From IMG/VR virus record IMGVR_UViG_3300032286_001304, positions 33,941-97,940 of that record: a stretch of DNA of 64,000 nucleotides; one strand, 5' to 3'. Every line of letters begins with the position of its first letter. Position 1 is the first letter of the stretch. The translations under genes were made by a program, and so were the position numbers. Positions 49,215-56,843 of the stretch are shown here, piece after piece. This DNA comes from a virus. The notes beneath the pieces are model-generated. The model worked only from the letters and a program-made list of their open reading frames with translations. It was not told where the DNA came from and searched no databases.

Positions 49215-49892
49215 ATGGCATACGGTAAAAAAACTGGTGGTAATTCGGACTACAAACTTCTTGTATTCCGACTAAAAAACAAAGATGAGAACTCTAAAGA
49301 ATTAGTTCCTAATCTTTTTCAAGTTAGCGAAAAAGTAAATGATGAATGGGTAGCCAAAAAAGAAATGGTTTCTAATGTTAGTGGAAATCTAACAAAGCTT
49401 GAACTAGATACCAAAGAATATAATAATGAACCTTACAAAGTTATTAAGTTATTCTTACAGGATGAAGAATCAAAGGAAACTTATCTTATCGACCTAAGAT
49501 ACGGAAGGTTAACAAGAAATCTATTTAACTCTCTACTAGCTTTAGAATCATTTGATAATCTAGAAATTTCTAATTACGCTAAGGAATCTAAATCAGATGG
49601 TAAAACTTATCCAAATATCTCTCTATGGCAACGTGCGGCTGGAGCAGAAAAGGGAACTTTAATTAAGGGTAAATTTAACCTTAAAGAAATTCCACCTGCT
49701 GAAGAAGTAAAAGATAAGAAAGGCAAAGTTATTAAGAGAGACTATGCTGAAGTCGATGATTTCTTTGAAAAGCATCTTAAAGAATTTTCTGAGAAAATAG
49801 GTAAGAATAAGACAACTAAACCAGCAGCACCATCAAAAAAAGTCCAGAAAGATACTGATAATGAAGCTGGAGATGATGATATTCCATTCTAA
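49215..49892 (+). CDS. ssb: Single-stranded DNA-binding protein
   Basis: The body of this 225-residue protein is beta-rich (SDYKLLVFRLKNKDENSKEL ... YKVIKLFLQDEESKETYLID ... NISLWQRAAGAEKGTLIKG), consistent with an OB fold. A disordered Lys/Pro/Ala linker is followed by the acidic tip EAGDDDIPF, the hallmark C-terminal tail of bacterial and phage SSBs that recruits replication proteins. It would protect ssDNA for the DnaE/DnaB/primase replisome and RecA. It is flanked by promoter and terminator, so it is transcribed alone. Confidence 0.82.
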   Translation: MAYGKKTGGNSDYKLLVFRLKNKDENSKELVPNLFQVSEKVNDEWVAKKEMVSNVSGNLTKLELDTKEYNNEPYKVIKLFLQDEESKETYLIDLRYGRLTRNLFNSLLALESFDNLEISNYAKESKSDGKTYPNISLWQRAAGAEKGTLIKGKFNLKEIPPAEEVKDKKGKVIKRDYAEVDDFFEKHLKEFSEKIGKNKTTKPAAPSKKVQKDTDNEAGDDDIPF

Positions 49893-49915
49893 TTTAGAAT
49901 AAAATCTAAATAATC

Positions 49916-49957
49916 AATACTCAATAGAGATTAAGTTCTTTATTGAGTATTTTTTTG
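49916..49957 (+). terminator. Rho-independent terminator after ssb
   Basis: Arms AATACTCAATA (49916-49926) and TATTGAGTATT (49941-49951), 11 perfect bp with a 14-nt loop, followed by a run of T. Confidence 0.85.
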
Positions 49958-49968
49958 TCTAAAATAAA

Positions 49969-49997
49969 TTGACAAATTATTCATCTAAGTAAATAAT
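49969..49997 (+). promoter_or_regulatory. Promoter of the split glycosyltransferase operon
   Basis: -35 TTGACA (49969-49974), 17-nt spacer, -10 AATAAT (49992-49997), 7 nt to the ATG at 50005; predicted leaderless start. Confidence 0.65.
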
Positions 49998-50004
49998 AGT
50001 CGAT

Positions 50005-51915
50005 ATGTCTCAAAAGAAAAGGGTTTTAATTCATACAAATGCACCTTGGCTTAAAACAGGTTTAGCTGAAAATGGAAAAATTCTAGCCAAATATTTATTC
50101 AAAACAAATAAGTATGAATTATTTTATTACTGCTCTCAGACATATGAAAATGATCCACAGCTTCAAACGACACCTTGGAAGTCATTTGGTTGCATTCCCG
50201 CAGACCCTCATATTCAAAGTCAGTTAAATCAAGATCCATCAAAAGCGCGAGATACTGCTTATGGAGCTTATTTTATAGATAAAATTATCAAGGAAAATAA
50301 AATTGATGTCTATATTGGTTCAGATGATATATGGTCATTTAATGGATATGTAGATAAGCCTTGGTGGAATAAAATAAATTCATGTTTACATATAACTGTA
50401 GATTCACTTCCAATTTTAGAGTCCGCAATCGATCAAGCTTCAAAAACAAAGAATTACTTTACTTGGACAAAATTTCCACTAGAAGAATTTCGTCAAAAAA
50501 ATCTTCATAATGTTAAAAATATTTATGGAGTCATGGATACAGAAATATATTCTCCAATAACTAAAGAGAACAAACAGCATTTAAGAAATCTTTTTAACAT
50601 AGACCAAAATACAATTATCTTTGGATATGTTTTTAGAAATCAACTAAGAAAAAGAACTCTACAACTTTTAAAAGCATTTTCTGAGTTTAAGAAAAAGAAT
50701 CCTGATGTAAAAGCTAAAATTCATTTACATACAAGTTTCTCTGAAAATGGACATGGATGGAATATCCCTAAGATGATTAGATATTTCAATATTAAAAATG
50801 AAGATATTCTATGCACTTATGTATGTAAAAAATGCGGAAAATGGATAGTAGCTCCATATCAGGGAGAAGATATAAATTGTCCAATTTGCAAAGCGGAAAA
50901 ATCAATGATTACTCCAACTATTGCCACTGGAGTTCCGCATGAAGAAATGAAATTTCTCTATGGAATATGGGATGCTGGAGTTAGTCCTATGAATTCCGGT
51001 GGTCTAGAATACCATAATTGCAATACTTTACTATGCGGACTTCCTCTTGCATCAACAAATTACTCATCCGGTGAAGATTTTTGTGAACAATCTTTTGTAT
51101 TTCCTATTAATTGGGAAATGGATTTTGAACCAGGAACAAATTTCATAAAAGCGGCCCCATGTATTAAATCAATAGTTGGATTCATGGAAAAGATTTCAAG
51201 AATGACAGAGTCAGAAAGAAAATCAATCGGTGAAAAGGGCAGAACTTGGGCCAAAGCTACCTTCTCAATAGATACAGTTGGTAAACAATGGGAGGAAGTA
51301 ATCGACTCATCTGCTTTTGTTGATTGGGATAATATAAATTTAGAACAACCCAAATCTAATGAAAATTATGTTCTTCCAAATAATTATAAAGAAATTCCTG
51401 ATAATGATTTCGTAAAACTTCTTTATAATAATATCTTAAATAGAGATCCAGATGAAAATGGATTTAAGAACTGGATGACTCAACTTAATAATAAAGCACC
51501 TAGAGAAAAGCTTTATGAATATTTTATAGACGTTGCAAGAAAAGAAAATATAGAAAAGAAAACTATTTCAGCATTTGATTTGATAGATAAGAATAGAAGT
51601 AATAAAAGGCTAATATTTGTAACTCCTCAAAGTGCGGGTGATATATTTATTGTATCTTCAATATTAAAAGCTGTAAAAGAACAGTATTTTAATTACGATA
51701 TATATTTCATGTGCGACCAAAAGTTCCATGAGATACTAGAAGGAAATCCATATATTCATAAAATCTTGCCTTGGATTCCACAATTTGATAATGAAATGTT
51801 TGCTATTGGAGCAGGTCAAACTGAACAACTTTTTCATGCATATTTAAATCCAACAGTTGCAACTCAAGCAAAATTAGCATATCTAGGAAATACTAACCCA
51901 AAATTTAATAAATAA
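50005..51915 (+). CDS. GT4 - zinc ribbon - DUF4214 - GT9 N-half fusion glycosyltransferase
   Basis: In this 636-residue protein, residues about 1-440 are a GT-B transferase (VLIHTNAPWLKTGLAENGKI, NQLRKRTLQLLKAFSEF, MNSGGLEYHNCNTLLCGLPL). Inside it, CKKCGKWIVA...CPICKAE (about 275-300) looks like an inserted zinc ribbon. Residues about 460-515 (FVKLLYNNILNRDPDENGFK, NWMTQLNNKAPREKLYEYF) match DUF4214, a domain often fused to bacterial glycosyltransferases. Residues about 535-636 (RLIFVTPQSAGDIFIVSSIL) are the N-terminal half of a GT9 heptosyltransferase fold. The C-terminal half is the next ORF, which begins in the TAATG overlap, so the GT9 enzyme appears split in two. Confidence 0.85.
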   Translation: MSQKKRVLIHTNAPWLKTGLAENGKILAKYLFKTNKYELFYYCSQTYENDPQLQTTPWKSFGCIPADPHIQSQLNQDPSKARDTAYGAYFIDKIIKENKIDVYIGSDDIWSFNGYVDKPWWNKINSCLHITVDSLPILESAIDQASKTKNYFTWTKFPLEEFRQKNLHNVKNIYGVMDTEIYSPITKENKQHLRNLFNIDQNTIIFGYVFRNQLRKRTLQLLKAFSEFKKKNPDVKAKIHLHTSFSENGHGWNIPKMIRYFNIKNEDILCTYVCKKCGKWIVAPYQGEDINCPICKAEKSMITPTIATGVPHEEMKFLYGIWDAGVSPMNSGGLEYHNCNTLLCGLPLASTNYSSGEDFCEQSFVFPINWEMDFEPGTNFIKAAPCIKSIVGFMEKISRMTESERKSIGEKGRTWAKATFSIDTVGKQWEEVIDSSAFVDWDNINLEQPKSNENYVLPNNYKEIPDNDFVKLLYNNILNRDPDENGFKNWMTQLNNKAPREKLYEYFIDVARKENIEKKTISAFDLIDKNRSNKRLIFVTPQSAGDIFIVSSILKAVKEQYFNYDIYFMCDQKFHEILEGNPYIHKILPWIPQFDNEMFAIGAGQTEQLFHAYLNPTVATQAKLAYLGNTNPKFNK

Positions 51916-53126
51916 TGTCATCTTTAGCAACAACTTATGCAAATGCGTTAGGGCTTCCTCTTAACGAAATGTATGTTAGAAAACAATTTTATCCTCTTGA
52001 TTTTCAGAGCTACATAACGATACAGCCATTCAGTTCAAATCAGAATTCAAAAAATTATGATTATTGGAATGAAGTTTTATCAGTATTATCACCTTTATTA
52101 AATTCTTGTGGTATTAAAATAGTTCAAATTGGCGCAAAAGATGAACCTCCACTAAATGGATGCTTTCATACTATGGGTAAGACTAATTTCCCACAAGCAT
52201 CTTATTTAATAAGTAATGCTTTACTGCATCTTGGCGCAGATTCCTTTGGTCAACATGTTGCTGGTGCATGTGGAATTCCATTGGTAGTTATTTTTGGTTC
52301 AACAAATCCAGATTGTCATGGCGCGAAATGGAAGAAAGACTATATTTTTATTGAATCTCATAGATTTGGAAGAAATCCTTCTTTTGGTAATGAAGGAGAA
52401 AAAACAATTAATCTAATTCCACCAGAAGAAATAATAAATTCTACTATTTCTCTTCTTAAAATAAATGCAAAAATAAATTCTAAATCTACTTATATAGGTC
52501 CAAAATATAACCAAGCAGTTATTGAATGGATTCCTGATGCTCCTCTTGGATCGGAATTCATGAAAGGAATACCTGTTGTTGCCAGACTTGATTGGGGAGG
52601 TAATGAAGAAATTTTTCTGAATACTTTATCTTTAAGAAAATTAAATATATATATTAATTCTGATATTAATATTGATAAATTACATCAATTTAAAGAAAAT
52701 ATAGATCAAATAATTATTGAATTTGATAATAAAAATTTTATTTCCGTAGATTTTATAAGAAGATTAAAGTCATTAGGCGTGAAGATAACCTCTATTTGTT
52801 ATGAACTTGAAGGTGATAAATTAAATGAAAAGAGATTTGAATTCTTCGATCATTGTCAGATTATAAAAATTAATCATAAAACAATTATTGATTTTGAAAA
52901 TAATGTTAGAAAATATCTGAATGATAAGTCATATATATTCAATGAAAATAAAAGAAATATATTTAAGACAAATAAGATAATTTTATCTAAAGGTAAATTT
53001 TATCTATCAAAATATAATTTATCTAATAATTTACCAACAAATGACTTAAATAAAAATTTTTCTAACGTAGTAAATGACAATGAATTTTGGAAAGAACAAG
53101 AACATTTTTACTTTGTTCAAGAATAA
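51915..53126 (+). CDS. GT9 C-terminal half plus extra domain
   Basis: The first 185 of these 403 residues continue the GT9 fold started in the previous gene: YITIQPFSSNQNSKNYDYWN, IKIVQIGAKDEPP, and the donor motif LLHLGADSFGQHVAGACGIP followed by LVVIFGSTNPD (D-S-x-G-x-H...FG-x-T-x-P). The remaining 200 residues, rich in Ile, Asn and Lys, form an alpha/beta region I do not recognise. The ATG overlaps the preceding stop by 1 nt, so both halves are probably made together and associate. The donor is inferred to be ADP-heptose. Confidence 0.82.
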   Translation: MSSLATTYANALGLPLNEMYVRKQFYPLDFQSYITIQPFSSNQNSKNYDYWNEVLSVLSPLLNSCGIKIVQIGAKDEPPLNGCFHTMGKTNFPQASYLISNALLHLGADSFGQHVAGACGIPLVVIFGSTNPDCHGAKWKKDYIFIESHRFGRNPSFGNEGEKTINLIPPEEIINSTISLLKINAKINSKSTYIGPKYNQAVIEWIPDAPLGSEFMKGIPVVARLDWGGNEEIFLNTLSLRKLNIYINSDINIDKLHQFKENIDQIIIEFDNKNFISVDFIRRLKSLGVKITSICYELEGDKLNEKRFEFFDHCQIIKINHKTIIDFENNVRKYLNDKSYIFNENKRNIFKTNKIILSKGKFYLSKYNLSNNLPTNDLNKNFSNVVNDNEFWKEQEHFYFVQE

Positions 53127-53130
53127 TTAC

Positions 53131-53159
53131 TTGACTTTCCATCAGCATTATCTAACCAT
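53131..53159 (+). promoter_or_regulatory. Weak promoter before 53166
   Basis: -35 TTGACT (53131-53136), 17-nt spacer, poor -10 AACCAT (53154-53159), 6 nt to the ATG. Accepted only because the geometry matches the other promoters. Confidence 0.4.
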
Positions 53160-53165
53160 GTAGTA

Positions 53166-53924
53166 ATGACTGCAAAACTAATTACACGTAATGAATATGG
53201 TCTCCGTTCAGATTTAGAATATTCTTTTAGAGAAGATGGCACTATAGATTGGGCCAAGATGCTTCTTCCAAATCATTTTGTCATAAATAAGAGTTATGAA
53301 AATCAAATCGTTGAAAAACTCGGAAAACCACTTTCTGAGGTTATACCAAGTGAAGTTGAAGATCATCAAAAACTAACTCTTCTTGCTGGTTCTAGATATC
53401 TTCTTGATTTGCGTGGATATTCTAAATTGAAATATTCAAGACCTGTTTATGGAAGCAATGGCTCTGTTTCCGTGGAATGTGAAATTACTTTTATTCCAAA
53501 CTTTGAAACAGATATGAAAGAACTTGTTTTTTCAGGAATAGGTGAAGCTACCACAAATAATTCTGGTCCAATAGGAAAAAATAAAAATGGTGAATGGGCT
53601 TATTATTTAGCAGCAATTGCTGAAAATAGAGCATTTGTAAGATGCCTAAGAAATGCTTTAAGAATAACCATTCTAAGCAAAGAAGAAGCTCAGTTTGAAA
53701 CTGTATCTGCCCCTGTTATTCAAAACTCTACAGTAGATCCACATTCAATGTTAAAGGCTATTATGGACTCAAGAAAACCAAAAGTAACTTTTGATTTACT
53801 TAAATCAACAGTAGTTAAATATCATAGCGATAAAATCAAGAGCGATCCAAACAGCTGGAATTCTCTAAAAGATATTCCACCTAATGAAGTATTTACGTTA
53901 ATTGGACTTCTTAAAAAGAATTAA
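53166..53924 (+). CDS. Possible Rad52-like single-strand annealing protein
   Basis: These 252 residues contain DHQKLTLLAGSRYLLDLRGY, VECEITFIPNFETDMKELVF, SGIGEATTNNSGPIG and WAYYLAAIAENRAFVRCLRN with ALRI. The order of a beta-rich core, a glycine turn and a helix AENRAFVRxxRNxLRI is what I recall from phage Rad52/22-type annealing proteins. The C-terminal third is a separate helical domain. Position after ssb supports a recombination role, but the identification is pattern-based and uncertain. Confidence 0.5.
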   Translation: MTAKLITRNEYGLRSDLEYSFREDGTIDWAKMLLPNHFVINKSYENQIVEKLGKPLSEVIPSEVEDHQKLTLLAGSRYLLDLRGYSKLKYSRPVYGSNGSVSVECEITFIPNFETDMKELVFSGIGEATTNNSGPIGKNKNGEWAYYLAAIAENRAFVRCLRNALRITILSKEEAQFETVSAPVIQNSTVDPHSMLKAIMDSRKPKVTFDLLKSTVVKYHSDKIKSDPNSWNSLKDIPPNEVFTLIGLLKKN

Positions 53925-54313
53925 TCAGTAAGAAGAGCATTAAATTGCTCATCAGATAATCCAATTTGATTCTTAATTATTACAGAATATTGAGTAAAAA
54001 TTGGATCATCTGTTCTTAATGATTGAGCAAGCCAAAATTCATCATCAACAGATGGAATTGTAGATAAAAATGTTTTAAAAGAATTCCATTTTCCATAAGA
54101 TTCTAATTTACGTTTTATACTTAGTTTAGATATTTCTTTTGATACTATATTAAGTGGTTCTTGCTCTTGAATTAATTCAAAATCATTTGGATTAACAAGT
54201 GATGATTCTGGTTTAACAGTTACACTATCATCTAATGCATGTAAAATACCATGCTGTCCATCTGTTTTTCTAATATAATTACCATTTGCTTTTTTTATAA
54301 ATATATATTTCAT
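53921..54313 (-). CDS. Tail-fibre-associated hypothetical protein, 130 aa
   Basis: It starts at the ATG at 54313, next to the stop of the LRR gene. MKYIFIKKANGNYIRKTDGQ is followed by a helical C-terminal half WNSFKTFLSTIPSVDDEFWL, AQSLRTDDPIFTQYS and IGLSDEQFNALLTD, which resembles small proteins encoded after phage tail fibres that act in fibre assembly. Convergent with the rightward operon; the stop codons overlap by 4 nt at 53921-53924. Confidence 0.6.
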   Translation of the reverse strand: MKYIFIKKANGNYIRKTDGQHGILHALDDSVTVKPESSLVNPNDFELIQEQEPLNIVSKEISKLSIKRKLESYGKWNSFKTFLSTIPSVDDEFWLAQSLRTDDPIFTQYSVIIKNQIGLSDEQFNALLTD

Positions 54314-54315
54314 AA

Positions 54316-55449
54316 TTAAGTTATTATTGTCCATCCTCCACCTATCAGTAAATCTCTTGCATCAAAAGATGCATTAGTAGGTTGACCACTATTCGTAGAA
54401 CAATTAATAGTTCCAGCATTATTATATATCATATATGCTATATCATTAAATAAAGTATCTAATACTTGACTACTTAAAAGATTATTATATATAGAAATTA
54501 TAGTTAATTGACTAGATTGTAAATTTGAAAATGCATTTAATTGACAATTACTAAGATCAATTGTATTTAAATTTGTTAATCCATTTCCATTAAATTGTTG
54601 AATAGGATTACTATTTAAATCTAATTCTATTAAATTTGTAAGACCAGTTTTATCAAATTGTGTAATATTATTTGACGCTAAAAATAGAGATAATAAATTA
54701 GTTAGATTAGGTGCTGAAAATGAAGATAATCCATTCGCAACAAGACTTAATTGTGTTAATGAATTTAGTCCAGTAGATGAAAAATTTTTAATTTGATTTC
54801 CATTTAAATATAAATGAACTAAAGAAGATAAATTACTTCCATCAAAACTTTTTAATTTATTATTAACTAAATAAAGTGAAGTTAAACTTGTCAAAGAAGA
54901 TACATTTAAACTACTTAATTGATTATTTCCTAAATTAAGATATGTTAAACTAGTTAAAGAAGATGCATCAAAAGTAATAATTCTTTTTGCATATGCATAT
55001 ATATAAAGAATATTTCCATTTCTAACACTTCCATTACTTGTCGTTGACACAACTCCAAAGCATCTCGTTCCACCACCTTCTGGGACTACTACATTAATTT
55101 CAGCACTCGGATTTCCAGAACCTACTACACTATTAAGAGTACCCTTACCGTCAATAAGTCTAGCATAACCAGTAGAAGTTTTTACTACTATAGTTTGTGA
55201 TACAATAGATGTTGTCGCAAAGTGAAAAGTTCCAGCATTACTAGGCCAAACTTCTTTTAATGAGTTAACTAAAGATTCTCCAACTTTAGAGGTTACTGAA
55301 TATGAATTAGTATCTTCTATATTAGCAAGCGAATCCGAGCAATCTAACATTACTTCTCGTAAGTCAGTTGCGGTAATTTTTTCTGGTTTTGCAGACGCAA
55401 AATTAGTATTAATTTTATTTACTAATTCTTGTTTTGTTAAATATGACAT
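54316..55449 (-). CDS. Leucine-rich-repeat tail protein, candidate receptor-binding
   Basis: In this 377-residue protein the N-terminal part (LVNKINTNFASAKPEKITAT, DLREVMLDCSDSL) is a tail-fibre-type attachment segment. Residues about 155-330 hold about nine leucine-rich repeats of 20-22 residues (LTSLTYLNLGNNQLSSLNVS and relatives, with L-x-L-x-x-N-x-L/I and SSL/TNL caps). The C-terminal part ends with GQPTNASFDARDLLIGGGWT. The repeats are close copies with changes on the outer face, as expected for a protein adapting to a variable receptor. It lies after J and the LamG-like gene. Confidence 0.85.
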   Translation of the reverse strand: MSYLTKQELVNKINTNFASAKPEKITATDLREVMLDCSDSLANIEDTNSYSVTSKVGESLVNSLKEVWPSNAGTFHFATTSIVSQTIVVKTSTGYARLIDGKGTLNSVVGSGNPSAEINVVVPEGGGTRCFGVVSTTSNGSVRNGNILYIYAYAKRIITFDASSLTSLTYLNLGNNQLSSLNVSSLTSLTSLYLVNNKLKSFDGSNLSSLVHLYLNGNQIKNFSSTGLNSLTQLSLVANGLSSFSAPNLTNLLSLFLASNNITQFDKTGLTNLIELDLNSNPIQQFNGNGLTNLNTIDLSNCQLNAFSNLQSSQLTIISIYNNLLSSQVLDTLFNDIAYMIYNNAGTINCSTNSGQPTNASFDARDLLIGGGWTIIT

Positions 55450-55463
55450 ATTTTATATTACAC

Positions 55464-56840
55464 TTAAATTAATGGATAAGAGTATAAACCACTATTTTGA
55501 TAATTACTTATTTTATCTAAATCTATTCCACTTTTAGCATATCCTGATATTTCATTATTAGTTTTAGACCCAGACCAAAATCTAAATTCATCAAACTCAA
55601 GATTACCAGTTATGTTTATTTTAGAATAATCTAAATATCCTGTATAGATATTATTTATTGTATTTGTTTGTAATAAATTTCCATTTTTATAAAATTGTAT
55701 TTTTTTATTTTGAGTATATATCGTATCAAAAGAAATATGATATAATAAATTTGGATCGTTATATAAAAATGGATCTGATTGTAATTCTTTAAATTTTAAA
55801 TTATTTATTTCTCCAGATGATTTTGCACCAGACCACATTCTTATTTCATCTAAAAATTTTGCAGAATTATTCCGTCCATTAAAACTATATCCAGCTATAT
55901 CTAATCCGCTTATTGGTAATGAAGCCCCATAATTAAATGATCCAGTTAATGCTGTATAAGTAGCTACTAAAATACCATTTTTATATCCAGAGAAATAATG
56001 GTTACTTCCAACTCTATTTGATGTTATGCAAAAATGATCCCAGTCATTTCCACTTGTAGTAAATCGAAGTCTTGCATTATAATTATGATATAATGATATT
56101 ATATAATATTTTTCAAAAGAAGCAGAAAACTCTTGATGAAAAATTAATGAATTTGTATGATTGATACTTGGATAATTTAATCCTGTCATTGTTCTAGTGG
56201 CCATAAATGACATATTAAGACCAGTAGTTCCAGTCATTTTAAGCAAAAAATCTAATGTAAATGAATCTAAATTAAAACTTTTGTTAAATTGATTATCATA
56301 TGCGGATACTATTATGTTATTCATTCCAGTATAAGAAAGTTGATTATCAATAAATAAACCACTTCCGAAATATCCAGATGATGTTTTAGCTCTAGCATCA
56401 CTATATACTAATTTCGCATTACCTTGTCCAAAAAGATTAACTGGACTGATTCCAGTATTATTAAAATTAAAAGAATAAAATCCAGTAGCTCCTGTTTCTG
56501 AAAAAGAAGTAGGATATCCACGATAATTAATTAAAAATCCACCATTAGAATTACCAGTTCTTTCTATAGATAAATTACTTTGTTCATTTTTAGTAAAATC
56601 AACCTCGTAATTATTTCCAGTTCCATAAAACTCAACTAAAAAATCATCAAATCTATTATCGCTATTACTACCAAAAGATTTTTTAAAATAATCTTTTCCA
56701 CTTAAAATAAATCCACTTTGATAAAATGAAACTGGATCAATTTTTATCTTTTTATTTGCACGCCATTTTCCTGAACTAGATCCATAATCTATGAATGATA
56801 AATCATTAATAGTTTGCGATATATTATTATGCGGATACAT
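55464..56840 (-). CDS. LamG/concanavalin-like tail protein
   Basis: The 458 residues are beta-rich with many Gly, Ser and Asn. FCITSNRVGSNHYFSGYKNG, ILVATYTALTGSFNYGASLP and ISGLDIAGYSF with KFLDEIRMWSGAKSSGEINN is a laminin-G/concanavalin-like sugar-binding module. A second copy of its end, EFDEFRFWSGSKTNNEISGY, lies near the C-terminus, suggesting an incomplete duplicate. Its place just after J suggests a tail-tip component that binds host surface carbohydrate. Confidence 0.8.
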   Translation of the reverse strand: MYPHNNISQTINDLSFIDYGSSSGKWRANKKIKIDPVSFYQSGFILSGKDYFKKSFGSNSDNRFDDFLVEFYGTGNNYEVDFTKNEQSNLSIERTGNSNGGFLINYRGYPTSFSETGATGFYSFNFNNTGISPVNLFGQGNAKLVYSDARAKTSSGYFGSGLFIDNQLSYTGMNNIIVSAYDNQFNKSFNLDSFTLDFLLKMTGTTGLNMSFMATRTMTGLNYPSINHTNSLIFHQEFSASFEKYYIISLYHNYNARLRFTTSGNDWDHFCITSNRVGSNHYFSGYKNGILVATYTALTGSFNYGASLPISGLDIAGYSFNGRNNSAKFLDEIRMWSGAKSSGEINNLKFKELQSDPFLYNDPNLLYHISFDTIYTQNKKIQFYKNGNLLQTNTINNIYTGYLDYSKINITGNLEFDEFRFWSGSKTNNEISGYAKSGIDLDKISNYQNSGLYSYPLI

Positions 56841-56843
56841 ATT

